Source: Paraburkholderia aromaticivorans (lineage in GTDB: Bacteria > Pseudomonadota > Gammaproteobacteria > Burkholderiales > Burkholderiaceae). Taken from it: DNA of 64,000 nucleotides. The notes beneath the pieces were generated by a model. The model was not told the origin of the DNA and did not search any database. It was given only the letters and a program-made list of their open reading frames with translations. The position numbers and the translations under genes are program-made. Of this stretch, positions 34,744 to 43,513 are shown piece by piece; within the stretch, counting starts at the first letter, position 1; every line of letters starts with the position of its first letter. The stretch covers positions 1,054,001-1,118,000 of the forward strand of contig NZ_CP051515.1 of the NCBI RefSeq assembly GCF_012689525.1, given 5' to 3'.

Positions 34744-35754
34744 TCAAGCTTCCAACGCAAGCGTGGCGAATGTGCCCAGCCAGTGCTCGCCCATATAGTC
34801 GCCGGCCACGTGCGGCAGTGCGGTTTGCAGATGCCGCTCGGCTGCATCGAACAAAATCGTCCGGCGAATATCGCCTGCGGGCAGTGCGCGCGCCAGCGAA
34901 CGTTGGCACCATGCGCGGCTGAGATTCAGGCCGTCCAGGTGCGCGATCTTGCCGTCGGTGCGATCCGTCACGGTGACGGGCTCGAACAGCGTAGCGGGCT
35001 TTTTCGCACCGAGATCCGGCAGAAAACGACCGAACCAGTCGACGAATTGGGCAGGCGGCAATATGCGGCGCATCAGTTCGGCTTCCATGAGCGAAGGCGA
35101 GAGGAATTCGTCGCCGGCAGGCTCCCATGCCTGACACGCGACGTCGCCCACAAACCAGCGTTCCGCGGTATTCACGACCAGTGCTTCCAGCGATTCACGC
35201 GACGTTTGCCGCGCGAAATCCAGCGTCAGCGCCAATGCGAAGGCCATGTTGAAGTGCGTACCCACGCGCAGCGGGTAGGTCGCTTTCGGCAGAAAGTCCT
35301 CGAAGCGCTCGACAAACAGCTTGGTGAGCGGCGCAAAGGTTTTCGACCAGCGTGCGGCGTCCGAGAGCTTCAGCGAATTGAGTTGCGCGCTGAGCGCGAG
35401 CAGCCAGGCCCAGCCATACGGACGCTCGAAGCCACGGTTGTGCGGCAGATCGAGATACGCAATTTCGCCGGCCACGTTAGCCGCGGTGAAATGCTCGTCG
35501 ACTACCGCGACGATGCGCGCCGCTTCAGGCAGATCGGGAAAACGATCGAGTAGATGCAGAATCAACCAGTAGCCGTGCACGCACGAATGCCAGTCGTAGC
35601 TGCCGTAAAAAATCGGATGCAGCGCACGCGGGCCTTGCACGTCGTGCGGCCCGGCGAGCGAATGGGTCAGCTTGTTCGGGTATTCGCGCGTGAGATGGGC
35701 AAGCGCCAGATTGGCGAATTTTGATGCGAATTCGCGAGTGAGTTGAGTGATCAT
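34744..35754 (-). CDS. DUF2891-family protein
   Basis: A soluble 336-residue all-helical protein of the DUF2891 family, whose function is unknown; the alpha/alpha toroid appearance suggests a carbohydrate-active enzyme or a fold of that type. Distinctive blocks are HPIFYGSYDWHSCVHGYWLI (about 47-66), RGFERPYGWAWLLALSAQL and PHVAGDYMGEHWLGTFATLA at the end; the His/Trp/Asp-rich first block looks like an active site. Stand-alone gene convergent with the PRC-barrel gene. Confidence 0.8.
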   Translation of the reverse strand: MITQLTREFASKFANLALAHLTREYPNKLTHSLAGPHDVQGPRALHPIFYGSYDWHSCVHGYWLILHLLDRFPDLPEAARIVAVVDEHFTAANVAGEIAYLDLPHNRGFERPYGWAWLLALSAQLNSLKLSDAARWSKTFAPLTKLFVERFEDFLPKATYPLRVGTHFNMAFALALTLDFARQTSRESLEALVVNTAERWFVGDVACQAWEPAGDEFLSPSLMEAELMRRILPPAQFVDWFGRFLPDLGAKKPATLFEPVTVTDRTDGKIAHLDGLNLSRAWCQRSLARALPAGDIRRTILFDAAERHLQTALPHVAGDYMGEHWLGTFATLALEA

Positions 35755-35956
35755 CGGCGCCTCCTCAAAAGCGGCATACGAATAAGTATGACAGTATGCT
35801 GTTGAGGGTCACCAATAGTAAAGCAGCCGGCAATTGCGACCGGATTGCGCCGCGTCTGCTTCCGACGTTCCAGCAGCGCTGCCGGCGCGATATTGAGGAT
35901 GGGTGTCGTCGGCGTTGTCGCGGCAACGTAAAAGCTGCGCCGCGTGCCGACGACGC

Positions 35957-37288
35957 CTAAAACAACTCCAGAATCCGGTGATACATCATCCCGAGTTCCA
36001 GCGCCGGCCCGCGCAACGCCGGGCCGCCTGGAAAGCGCGCATGCCGCAACTGCGCGAACAGATCGAAGGCCGCCGTCTCACCCGCCATTGCTTTAGCCAC
36101 CACGCGGCCAGCGATACCGGTCAACGCCACTCCGTGCCCCGAAAACCCCTGCACGTAAAAGTAATTCGGATCGATCGACCCAAAATCAGGCGCGCGATTG
36201 CGCGTCACGTCGACAAAACCGCCCCACGCATAATCGATTCTCACGTCGCCGAGTTGCGGGAACACGCCGATCATGCGCTGGCGAATCTCTTCGCCGAGCT
36301 GCACCGGTGAAGCGCCGGTCGAACTCGCCCGCCCGCCGAACAGCACGCGATGGTCCGCCGACAACCGGAAGTAGTCGAGGAAGAAGTTGTTGTCGCAAAT
36401 CGCCTCGCGCCCTTTGATCAGCGCATCCGCGCGTTCCTTGCCGAGCGGCTCCGTGGCGACGATATACGACGCGATTGGCGCGATACGCGCGGCCACCGGC
36501 GCGGGCAGCACGTCGCCGATCGTGGCGTTGCCGCACGCCGCGACGAAGCGGCAACGCACTTCGCCACGAGCGGTACGCACGACAGGCCGTGCACCCCGCA
36601 CGACCTCGATCACCGGTGAATGCGCGAACAGCTGCGCGCCTTCTCGGCGCGCCGCATCGGCGAGACCGAGACAGTACTTGAGCGGATGCAGGTGGCCAGA
36701 AAACGGATCATAGACACCGGCCAGGTAGCGTTTCGAAGCGACGCGCGAACGGACCTCGTCGGTATCGAGCCACGAGAGTTTCGTATAGCCCCAGCGTTGC
36801 GAAGCCGATTCCATCCACGAACGCAAATCGGGCACGCGTTTCGGTTTGGTGGCGACGGTCAGATAGCCGGACGTGAAATCGCAGTCGATGCCGTAGCGTT
36901 CGATACGCTCGCGCACTAACGAAACACCTTCCACCGACATCGCCCACGCGGCCCTCGCGCCGTCGAGACCGAGCTGGCGCTCCATGATCTCGTCTTTCGC
37001 GAAACCCACCAGCGTCTGCCCGCCGTTGCGGCCCGACGCGCCCCAGCCGGGCCGATGCGCATCGAGCACGACCACCGACAAACCGCGCGCCCGGCACTCC
37101 AGCGCCGCCGACAGACCGGAGAAGCCCGCGCCGATCACGCACACGTCGGCTTCGAGCGTGCCGTCGAGCGCGGGGTCGTCGGCGAGCGGACGGGCCGCGC
37201 TCGCTTCATAGTAGGAGTTGGCGATCAGCGCATCGGCGCGGCGGTCGAGGGTGTTAAGCGTGTTGAGGCCGGGAGTCGGAGCATTCAT
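35957..37288 (-). CDS. FAD-dependent oxidoreductase, PuuB paralogue 2
   Basis: A DAO-family flavoprotein of 443 residues like gamma-glutamylputrescine oxidase, which oxidises gamma-glutamyl-putrescine to the aldehyde with release of ammonia and H2O2. It has the FAD loop VCVIGAGFSGLSAALE (about 50-65), GWGASGRNGGQTLVG (about 82-96) and the DYAWGGFVDVTRNRAPDFG end block. Its ATG (37288) shares one base with the stop of the upstream paralogue (TGATG), so the pair is coupled. Last gene of the leftward polyamine operon. The two copies differ enough to suggest different gamma-glutamyl amines (inference). Confidence 0.85.
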   Translation of the reverse strand: MNAPTPGLNTLNTLDRRADALIANSYYEASAARPLADDPALDGTLEADVCVIGAGFSGLSAALECRARGLSVVVLDAHRPGWGASGRNGGQTLVGFAKDEIMERQLGLDGARAAWAMSVEGVSLVRERIERYGIDCDFTSGYLTVATKPKRVPDLRSWMESASQRWGYTKLSWLDTDEVRSRVASKRYLAGVYDPFSGHLHPLKYCLGLADAARREGAQLFAHSPVIEVVRGARPVVRTARGEVRCRFVAACGNATIGDVLPAPVAARIAPIASYIVATEPLGKERADALIKGREAICDNNFFLDYFRLSADHRVLFGGRASSTGASPVQLGEEIRQRMIGVFPQLGDVRIDYAWGGFVDVTRNRAPDFGSIDPNYFYVQGFSGHGVALTGIAGRVVAKAMAGETAAFDLFAQLRHARFPGGPALRGPALELGMMYHRILELF

Positions 37289-38580
37289 CAAAGCAGGTCC
37301 TTCATTCGATACCAGGCCATCGCGAGTACGAGGGCAGGGGTGCGCAGTGTAGCGCCGCCCGGGAAGTCGCGGTGACGAATCTTGCCGAACAGATCGAAGC
37401 GCGACGCCTGGCCGTCGATCGCCTCGGCGATCAGTTTACCCGCGAGACCGGTGGTATTCACGCCGTGCCCCGAGAAGCCTTGCGCGAAATACACAGTCGG
37501 CGAGAGCCGGCCGAAATGCGGCGCGCGATTCATGGTGATGTCGACGAAACCGCCCCACGCATAGTCGATTTTGACATCGTCGAGTTGCGGGAAAGTCTTC
37601 AGCATATCGCGGCGCATCGCTTCGCCGAGGTTGCGCGGCGCGAGCTTCGAGTAACTCACCTTGCCGCCCCACAGCAGGCGATGATCGGGCGCGGGGCGGA
37701 AGTAGTCGAGCACGAAGCGGCTGTCGCACACGGCGGCTTTGGCGGGCATCAGCGCTTCGGCGCGATCGGGGTCGAGCGGTTCGGTGGCGATCACGTAGGT
37801 GCCGACCGGCATGATCTTGTTCGCGACATCCGGCGCAAGCTGGCCGAGATAGGTGTTACACGCGAGCACGACGAAGCGCGCCCGCACCTGGCCACGCGCG
37901 GTTTCGGCAACATGTAGGCCGTTTTCTTCGCGCAAGGCCGTGACGCAACTGTCCTCGTAAATCCGCGCGCCGGCCTCGCGCGCCGCGCGCGCCAGACCCA
38001 GCGTGTAATTCAACGGATGCAGGTGCCCGCTGTCGGCGTCGAACAGGCCACCGAGGTAGCGCTGCGATTGCACATAGTTGCCCACGCCGTCGGCGTCGAC
38101 GTAACTGAAGCGGTCGTAGCCGAAGCGCCGCTGCGCTTCGTCACGCCATTTTTGCAGCGCGTCGGTATCGCGCGGTTTATTCGCCGCGGTCAGATAGCCG
38201 ATGGTCAGATCGCAATCGATCTGATGCTTCGCGACGCGTTCCTTGACGATGTCGAGGGTCTCGATCCCCATGTCCCAAACACGCTTCACGTCGTCCGCGG
38301 GCAGGTACTTCGCGAACGTATCGATATCGCACGCAAAGCCGCCGATCAACTGGCCGCCGTTGCGGCCGCTCGCTGCCCATCCGACTTTCGATGCTTCGAG
38401 CACCGCGACCGAATGGCCGCGTTCGGCAAGATTGAGCGCCGCGGAAATGCCGGTCAGTCCGGCGCCGATCACGCACACGTCGACGCTGATCGTTTCGTCG
38501 AGTGCGGGATGGCGGGTGCTGTCGTTGGCAGTGGCGGCGTAGTACGAGGCGACGTGAGGCTGGTTCGAGAATCGGAGCAT
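37288..38580 (-). CDS. puuB: Gamma-glutamylputrescine oxidase-like FAD oxidoreductase
   Basis: A 430-residue DAO-family enzyme, same size as E. coli PuuB (426). FAD-binding VCVIGAGLTGISAALNLAER (about 31-50), GWAASGRNGGQLIGGFACD and IDYAWGGFVDITMNRAPHFG are conserved PuuB features. Second step of the Puu route, acting after PuuA and before PuuC. ATG 38580 is placed at the conserved start MLRFSNQPHVASYYAATAND. It is 71 bp downstream of the DUF3138 gene and overlaps the second paralogue by one base. Confidence 0.88.
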   Translation of the reverse strand: MLRFSNQPHVASYYAATANDSTRHPALDETISVDVCVIGAGLTGISAALNLAERGHSVAVLEASKVGWAASGRNGGQLIGGFACDIDTFAKYLPADDVKRVWDMGIETLDIVKERVAKHQIDCDLTIGYLTAANKPRDTDALQKWRDEAQRRFGYDRFSYVDADGVGNYVQSQRYLGGLFDADSGHLHPLNYTLGLARAAREAGARIYEDSCVTALREENGLHVAETARGQVRARFVVLACNTYLGQLAPDVANKIMPVGTYVIATEPLDPDRAEALMPAKAAVCDSRFVLDYFRPAPDHRLLWGGKVSYSKLAPRNLGEAMRRDMLKTFPQLDDVKIDYAWGGFVDITMNRAPHFGRLSPTVYFAQGFSGHGVNTTGLAGKLIAEAIDGQASRFDLFGKIRHRDFPGGATLRTPALVLAMAWYRMKDLL

Positions 38581-38651
38581 AGGCAGAGCATGCAGAAAGA
38601 GCCTGTGCGCGTGGCCTTTTCGACAACAAGGCCACGCGCCGGCAAGTCGGA

Positions 38652-40220
38652 TTAGAACGAGTAGATGAACTGGGTCGCGAGCAGGTCGTTGGACTTGCCA
38701 TACGAACCGTCGTTCTTCAGGAACACCTGCTTGTTGGCCCAGTCGTGGCGGTATTCCACCTTGACCGTGATCTGCTGGGTCGGATAGAACAGCAGGTCGA
38801 GCGAAACGTCCTGGCGGGTCGCGCCCTTGCATTCGAAACCGAGGCCGCCGTTCGCCTGCGAATTGGCGAGACAGTCCGCGCCGATACCGAAACCGTTCGC
38901 CGTGTCCATGCCGTTGCCGTTCAACGCGATGCCACCACCGCCGCCGCCGTTCTTGCTGTCGACCAGCAGGTCATAGCGCACGGTCGCGCCCATGCGGCCC
39001 ACCACCGGCAGATTGAACTTGCGGTGCGCGAGCAGCGACAGGCCGTACCACTGAGCCTGGCCACCGTTGTACGCGGCGTTCTGCTGCTGGCCGTAGTCGA
39101 GCTCGGCGTTGTACTGCACGTCGGCGAGCGTGTAGGTCAGGTCGGCCTCGGTGAAGAAGAACGTACCGCCTGCGCTCGGCGCCTGGCCGCCTACGCCGTA
39201 GCTGACCGCGCCGTTCGCGTCGATCGAGCTAGGCAAGGTCTGACGGCCGATATTGACCGACCCGCCGATATCCAGCGCGCTCGACCACGTGTAGTCGGTC
39301 CGTGCCGTGAAGGTCGGAATCTTGTTGCTGGTCGTGATCGGATCGCCCAGCGCGTTGGTGCCCGTCTGCGTGACCGCGCCGAACGTGCGGTACTGTTCGT
39401 TGCCGAGGAAGAACTTCCATGCCCAGTTGCCGGCCGTGTAGTTCGCGCCGATCCCGACGTAGCTGCCCGGATCCGAGAAGTCGTACAGCAGGTTGTGCGT
39501 GAGCGTGAGCATCTGATTCGACTGCTGCACTTCATAGCCGCCGAAGCTCGGAATCAAACCGGCCACGAGTGTCGTAGTCGCCGTCAACGGCACATTCACC
39601 ACGGCCGTGTTCAGGATGTTGTTGCCGATATCGCCGTGCGAATTTTGCAGCAGCGTAATGCCGTTGCCGCGGTTCGGCATCAAGGTGATCTCGGCCGACG
39701 GCGCCATCGGGCCGACACCGAAGGTCTTCTTGATGTCGAGGTACAGATCGCCGAACGTGCTATTGAAATAGGTGTAGCTGCTTTCGTGGTTCGCGAACAG
39801 GAACGACGAGCTGCTCTGCGCGCGGTTATAGAGGTAGGTCGGGTCGATATAACCCGTCACCGACAAACCGGCGATCGGCCCGGTCTGCGCCGCGTCTTCG
39901 AGCGAGTCGACCTTCAACTGCTGATTGGCGATCTGTTGCTTCATCGTCGTCACGTCGTCGTTGGTCAGCGCCGCCTGAGCCTTGCCGTAATCAGGCGATG
40001 AGACATCCACTGGCGCGGCCACGACTACCGGGGCAGGGGCCGCAGTCGCCGCGGTGGCTGCCTTCGGCTTGGTGGCGACTTCTGCCCGCAACTGCTTGAC
40101 CTCCTTTTGCAGCGCATTGAGTTGGGCCTGGAGCGCCTTGATCTGGTCGCTGGTGGCATCCGCCATGGCCATGCCAGGCAGACTCCCCGCCACCAACAGA
40201 CAGATGAGCTTCTTTCTCAT
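38652..40220 (-). CDS. DUF3138 outer-membrane beta-barrel protein
   Basis: A 522-residue envelope protein: signal peptide MRKKLICLLVAGSLPGMAMA, then a short heptad-like coiled-coil region (SDQIKALQAQLNALQKEVKQ, about 24-43), an Ala/Pro/Val linker, and a long Gly/Asn/Tyr-rich barrel ending TQFIYSF with terminal Phe. The coiled coil plus barrel plan resembles phosphate- and sugar-selective porins (OprP/LamB-type). It lies 38 bp after potI and before puuB, on the same strand inside the putrescine operon, which suggests an outer-membrane channel for polyamines. This role is inference; the family has no characterised member that I can name. Confidence 0.82.
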   Translation of the reverse strand: MRKKLICLLVAGSLPGMAMADATSDQIKALQAQLNALQKEVKQLRAEVATKPKAATAATAAPAPVVVAAPVDVSSPDYGKAQAALTNDDVTTMKQQIANQQLKVDSLEDAAQTGPIAGLSVTGYIDPTYLYNRAQSSSSFLFANHESSYTYFNSTFGDLYLDIKKTFGVGPMAPSAEITLMPNRGNGITLLQNSHGDIGNNILNTAVVNVPLTATTTLVAGLIPSFGGYEVQQSNQMLTLTHNLLYDFSDPGSYVGIGANYTAGNWAWKFFLGNEQYRTFGAVTQTGTNALGDPITTSNKIPTFTARTDYTWSSALDIGGSVNIGRQTLPSSIDANGAVSYGVGGQAPSAGGTFFFTEADLTYTLADVQYNAELDYGQQQNAAYNGGQAQWYGLSLLAHRKFNLPVVGRMGATVRYDLLVDSKNGGGGGGIALNGNGMDTANGFGIGADCLANSQANGGLGFECKGATRQDVSLDLLFYPTQQITVKVEYRHDWANKQVFLKNDGSYGKSNDLLATQFIYSF

Positions 40221-40258
40221 TCAAATTCTCCTTATTGGTCGTATTGCGAATGGACTTC

Positions 40259-41170
40259 TTATGCGCGTGCCGTATCCAGCGACTTTCGTACGGCGGCTTG
40301 TTGTGGTGCCACGGGCAACGGGTCGGCGGCTTCAGCGAGTGCGAAAGCCATCTGCATGTCGCGATTGCGTTTGCGTTCGCGCAACTGCATCCAGCGGTTC
40401 ACGGCAATCACGCCGATCGTCACCGTGGTGATGAAGATCGTGGCGAGCGCGTTCATTTCCGGATTCAGGCCAAGGCGGACCCGCGAGAACACCACGAGCG
40501 GCAGCGTGGTCGAGCCAGGACCGGAGAGGAATGCGGAGAGTACGAGGTCGTCGAAAGACAACGTGAAGGAGAGCAGCCAGCCCGACATCAGCGCCTGCGA
40601 GATCAGCGGCAGGGTGATCAGGAAGAACACCTTGAATGGCGTGGCGCCCAGATCGAGCGCGGCTTCTTCAAGCGATTTGTTCAACTCTTTGACACGCGAT
40701 TGCACGATGATCGCGACATACGACACACACAGCATCACGTGGCCGATCCAGATCGTAAAGAGACCACGGCCCTTCGGCCAGCCGAGCATCTGTTCGAGCG
40801 CGACGAACAGCAGCAGCAGCGAGATGCCCTGAATCACTTCAGGAATCACGAGCGGCGCGTTGATCATGCCGGCGAACAGCGTGAAGCCGCGAAAGCGTCC
40901 GAAACGCGCCAGCACGAAACCGGCCCACGTACCGATCACGACCGAGGCACACGCGGTCAACAGACCGATCTTCAGCGAAAGCCATGCAGCGTTCAGCAAC
41001 TCGCCGTCTTGCAACAGCGCGCCGTACCATTTGAGCGAGAAGCCGGACCACACCGTGACGAGCTTCGACTCGTTGAACGAATACACGATCAGGCTGATGA
41101 TCGGAATGTAGAGAAACAGAAATCCGAACGTCAGCACGCTATTGGAAAGCGTCTTATTAGGCTTGATCAT
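40259..41170 (-). CDS. potI: Putrescine ABC transporter permease PotI
   Basis: A 303-residue inner-membrane permease with six predicted helices, second transmembrane subunit of the PotFGHI importer. The coupling-helix EAA loop reads SLEEAALDLGATPFKVFFLI (about 161-180). The N-terminus FLYIPIISLIVYSFNES is typical of PotI/PotC. It starts as ATGA overlap with potH. The C-terminal tail is short and basic. The 38-bp gap to the DUF3138 gene suggests continued transcription. Confidence 0.92.
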   Translation of the reverse strand: MIKPNKTLSNSVLTFGFLFLYIPIISLIVYSFNESKLVTVWSGFSLKWYGALLQDGELLNAAWLSLKIGLLTACASVVIGTWAGFVLARFGRFRGFTLFAGMINAPLVIPEVIQGISLLLLFVALEQMLGWPKGRGLFTIWIGHVMLCVSYVAIIVQSRVKELNKSLEEAALDLGATPFKVFFLITLPLISQALMSGWLLSFTLSFDDLVLSAFLSGPGSTTLPLVVFSRVRLGLNPEMNALATIFITTVTIGVIAVNRWMQLRERKRNRDMQMAFALAEAADPLPVAPQQAAVRKSLDTARA

Positions 41171-42141
41171 TTCGCGCCCTCCAGTTCCTTGACCTGGTAG
41201 TACTGGAACACGGCCATCGGCACGAGCAGCAGTAGAACCATTGCGACGGTGACGGCGGATGCCATCGGCCAGTCCATATCGTTGAAGAATTCATCCCACA
41301 TCACGCGGCCGATCATCAGCGTGTCGGCGCCGCCGAGCAGCTCAGGAATCACGTATTCGCCGACCGCCGGAATGAACACCAGCAGACTGCCGGCGATAAT
41401 GCCGTTCTTCGACAGCGGCAACGTGATGCGCGTGAACGCGGTCCACGGTTTGCAACCGAGGTCGTAAGCGGCTTCGAGCAGCGTCAGATCCATCTTCACG
41501 AGGTGCGCATACAGCGGCATCACCATGAAGGGCAGGTAGGAATAGACCATGCCGATATAGACGCCAATATCCGTGTGGTAGAGGCGCAACGGCGAATGAA
41601 TCATGCCGATCGCCATCAGCGTGTGATTGAGCAGGCCGTCGTCTTTCAGAATGCCGATCCATGCGTAGACGCGAATCAGGAACGACGTCCAGAACGGCAG
41701 CATCACGCCCATCATCAGCAGGTTGCGTTTGGTCGGCTCCGAACGCGCGATGTAGTACGCAATCGGATAGCCGATCAGCAGGCAGAAGAAGGTCGAGACC
41801 GCGGCCATTTTCAGCGAACTGATATATGTGGCGACGTACAGATCGTCTTGCAGCAGGAACGCGTAGTGGCTGAGTTGCATGGCGAAATGCACCATGCCGT
41901 CCTTGACCGTGACGAGATCCGTGTAGGGCGGAATGCCCAGACGCAGATCGGCGAAACTGATCTTCAGCACCAGCACGAACGGCAACGCGAAGAACAGCGT
42001 GAGCCAGAGGAACGGCACGCCGATCACGGTCGAGCGGCCCGACGGCACGAACATCGACAGGCGTTTTTTCAGCGAGCCGAGCAGGCGGCTGCCGGACGGC
42101 GTGCCGAGCGCCGCGGGGGAAGAGGTAGTGGGATTGCTCAT
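41167..42141 (-). CDS. potH: Putrescine ABC transporter permease PotH
   Basis: A 324-residue inner-membrane permease, first transmembrane subunit of PotFGHI, with an N-terminal cytoplasmic stretch and six helices. VIGVPFLWLTLFFALPFVLV (first helix), then PLYAHLVKMDLTLLEAAYDL and GCKPWTAFTRITLPLS (EAA loop) are typical. It overlaps potG and potI by four bases each (ATGA), so the three membrane-complex genes are translated together. Confidence 0.92.
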   Translation of the reverse strand: MSNPTTSSPAALGTPSGSRLLGSLKKRLSMFVPSGRSTVIGVPFLWLTLFFALPFVLVLKISFADLRLGIPPYTDLVTVKDGMVHFAMQLSHYAFLLQDDLYVATYISSLKMAAVSTFFCLLIGYPIAYYIARSEPTKRNLLMMGVMLPFWTSFLIRVYAWIGILKDDGLLNHTLMAIGMIHSPLRLYHTDIGVYIGMVYSYLPFMVMPLYAHLVKMDLTLLEAAYDLGCKPWTAFTRITLPLSKNGIIAGSLLVFIPAVGEYVIPELLGGADTLMIGRVMWDEFFNDMDWPMASAVTVAMVLLLLVPMAVFQYYQVKELEGAK

Positions 42142-43301
42142 TGCGTCAGCACCACGCCGCTAGCCGGCGACCAGTAGACGAACACGTCGTCGTTATAGGA
42201 GGGCGCACCTTCGGCCATCAGATGCGAACTGGAGAGATTCGACACGACGGTCTTGCCGCTCGGCAGACGCACGTGATACAGCGAATAGCTGCCCATGTAC
42301 GCCACATCCGAAACCACACCACGCGCCCAGTTGTGCGGCGTCGTCGGCTTGTCGAGCGATACCTTGATGCGCTCCGGACGCACCGAGATCCCCACCGGCA
42401 TGCCGAGCGGCCCGGTAATACCGTGGCTCACGTAGATGCGCGATTCGAGCTCTTCGCTTTCCACGAAAATATGATCGGGTTCATCCGCGACCACCGTGCC
42501 TTCGAACAGGTTGGTCGAGCCGATGAATTCAGCGGAGAAGCGGCTATTCGGAAACTCGTACACCTGGCTCGGCGAGCCGATCTGCACGATGCGGCCTTCG
42601 CTCATCACCGCGAGGCGCCCGGCCATCGTCATCGCTTCTTCCTGATCGTGCGTGACCATTACGCAGGTCACGTCGACCTTCTCGATGATGTTCACGAGTT
42701 CGAGCTGGGTCTTCTGACGGATCTTTTTATCGAGCGCCGACATCGGCTCGTCGAGCAGCAGCAGCTTGGGGCGCTTCACGAGCGAACGGGCGAGCGCCAC
42801 ACGCTGCTGCTGGCCGCCTGACAGTTGATGCGGCTTACGCTGCGCGTATTTGCTCATCTGCACGAGATTGAGCGCATCGGCGACGCGTTCCTTGATCTCG
42901 TTCTTCGGCGCGCCTTCCTGCTTCAGACCGAAAGCGATGTTCGCCTCCACGCTCATGTGCGGGAAGAGGGCGTACGACTGGAACATCATGTTGACCGGCC
43001 GCTTGTACGGCGGCATCGCGGCGAGATCTTCGCCGTCGACGAAAATACGCCCGGAGGTCACCGTCTCGAGCCCCGCGAGCATGCGCAGGAGCGTGGACTT
43101 GCCGCAACCGGAGCTGCCGAGCAGCGCGAACAACTCGTTCTTGGCGATGCTCAGGTTGACGTTGTCGACAGCGGTGCTGTCGCCGAATTTCTTCACGACA
43201 TTTTCAATGCGAACGAATTCGTCCGATTTCGATTTTGTCGTCACTGCGGGGCGGGCCATCTGGGTGGCGCCGGCTGCGCTTTTTAAGGTCGTCGAGTTCA
43301 T
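42138..43301 (-). CDS. potG: Polyamine ABC transporter ATP-binding protein PotG
   Basis: A 387-residue ABC ATPase driving putrescine import. Walker A GSSGCGKST (about 62-70), the Q-loop, the ABC signature LSGGQQQRVALARSL, Walker B LLLLDEPMSALD and the switch His in MVTHDQEEA are all present, followed by a C-terminal TOBE domain (about 300-385), as in PotA/PotG. ATG 43301 gives MNSTTLKSAAG; an upstream in-frame start is not preferred. A strong hairpin lies between potF and this gene. Confidence 0.93.
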   Translation of the reverse strand: MNSTTLKSAAGATQMARPAVTTKSKSDEFVRIENVVKKFGDSTAVDNVNLSIAKNELFALLGSSGCGKSTLLRMLAGLETVTSGRIFVDGEDLAAMPPYKRPVNMMFQSYALFPHMSVEANIAFGLKQEGAPKNEIKERVADALNLVQMSKYAQRKPHQLSGGQQQRVALARSLVKRPKLLLLDEPMSALDKKIRQKTQLELVNIIEKVDVTCVMVTHDQEEAMTMAGRLAVMSEGRIVQIGSPSQVYEFPNSRFSAEFIGSTNLFEGTVVADEPDHIFVESEELESRIYVSHGITGPLGMPVGISVRPERIKVSLDKPTTPHNWARGVVSDVAYMGSYSLYHVRLPSGKTVVSNLSSSHLMAEGAPSYNDDVFVYWSPASGVVLTQ

Positions 43302-43457
43302 GATGTAACCATTCCTTGCGAATCGCGGGCGCAAGTGTCTCCGTACGAGGCGCGGGAAGCGTCTCGCAACGTGCGCTGCGATCGGAAAACATGGGACTGC
43401 GCGCGGGTGGGACTGTTAAAACAAACGCGCAGGCTGACTACCGTTACGGCTATTCAT

Positions 43458-43487
43458 GCGCTCAGGGTTCGAGCGATCCCTGAGCGC
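43458..43487 (-). terminator. potF-potG intercistronic hairpin
   Basis: GCGCTCAGGG and CCCTGAGCGC pair perfectly over 10 bp with a 10-base loop, 27 bp after the potF stop. No T-run follows on the minus strand, so it is more likely a partial terminator or an mRNA-stabilising element that lets the binding protein be made in excess of the permease, as is common in ABC importer operons. Confidence 0.6.
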
Positions 43488-43513
43488 GGGATCAATTGAT
43501 TAATGTGGCCTGG

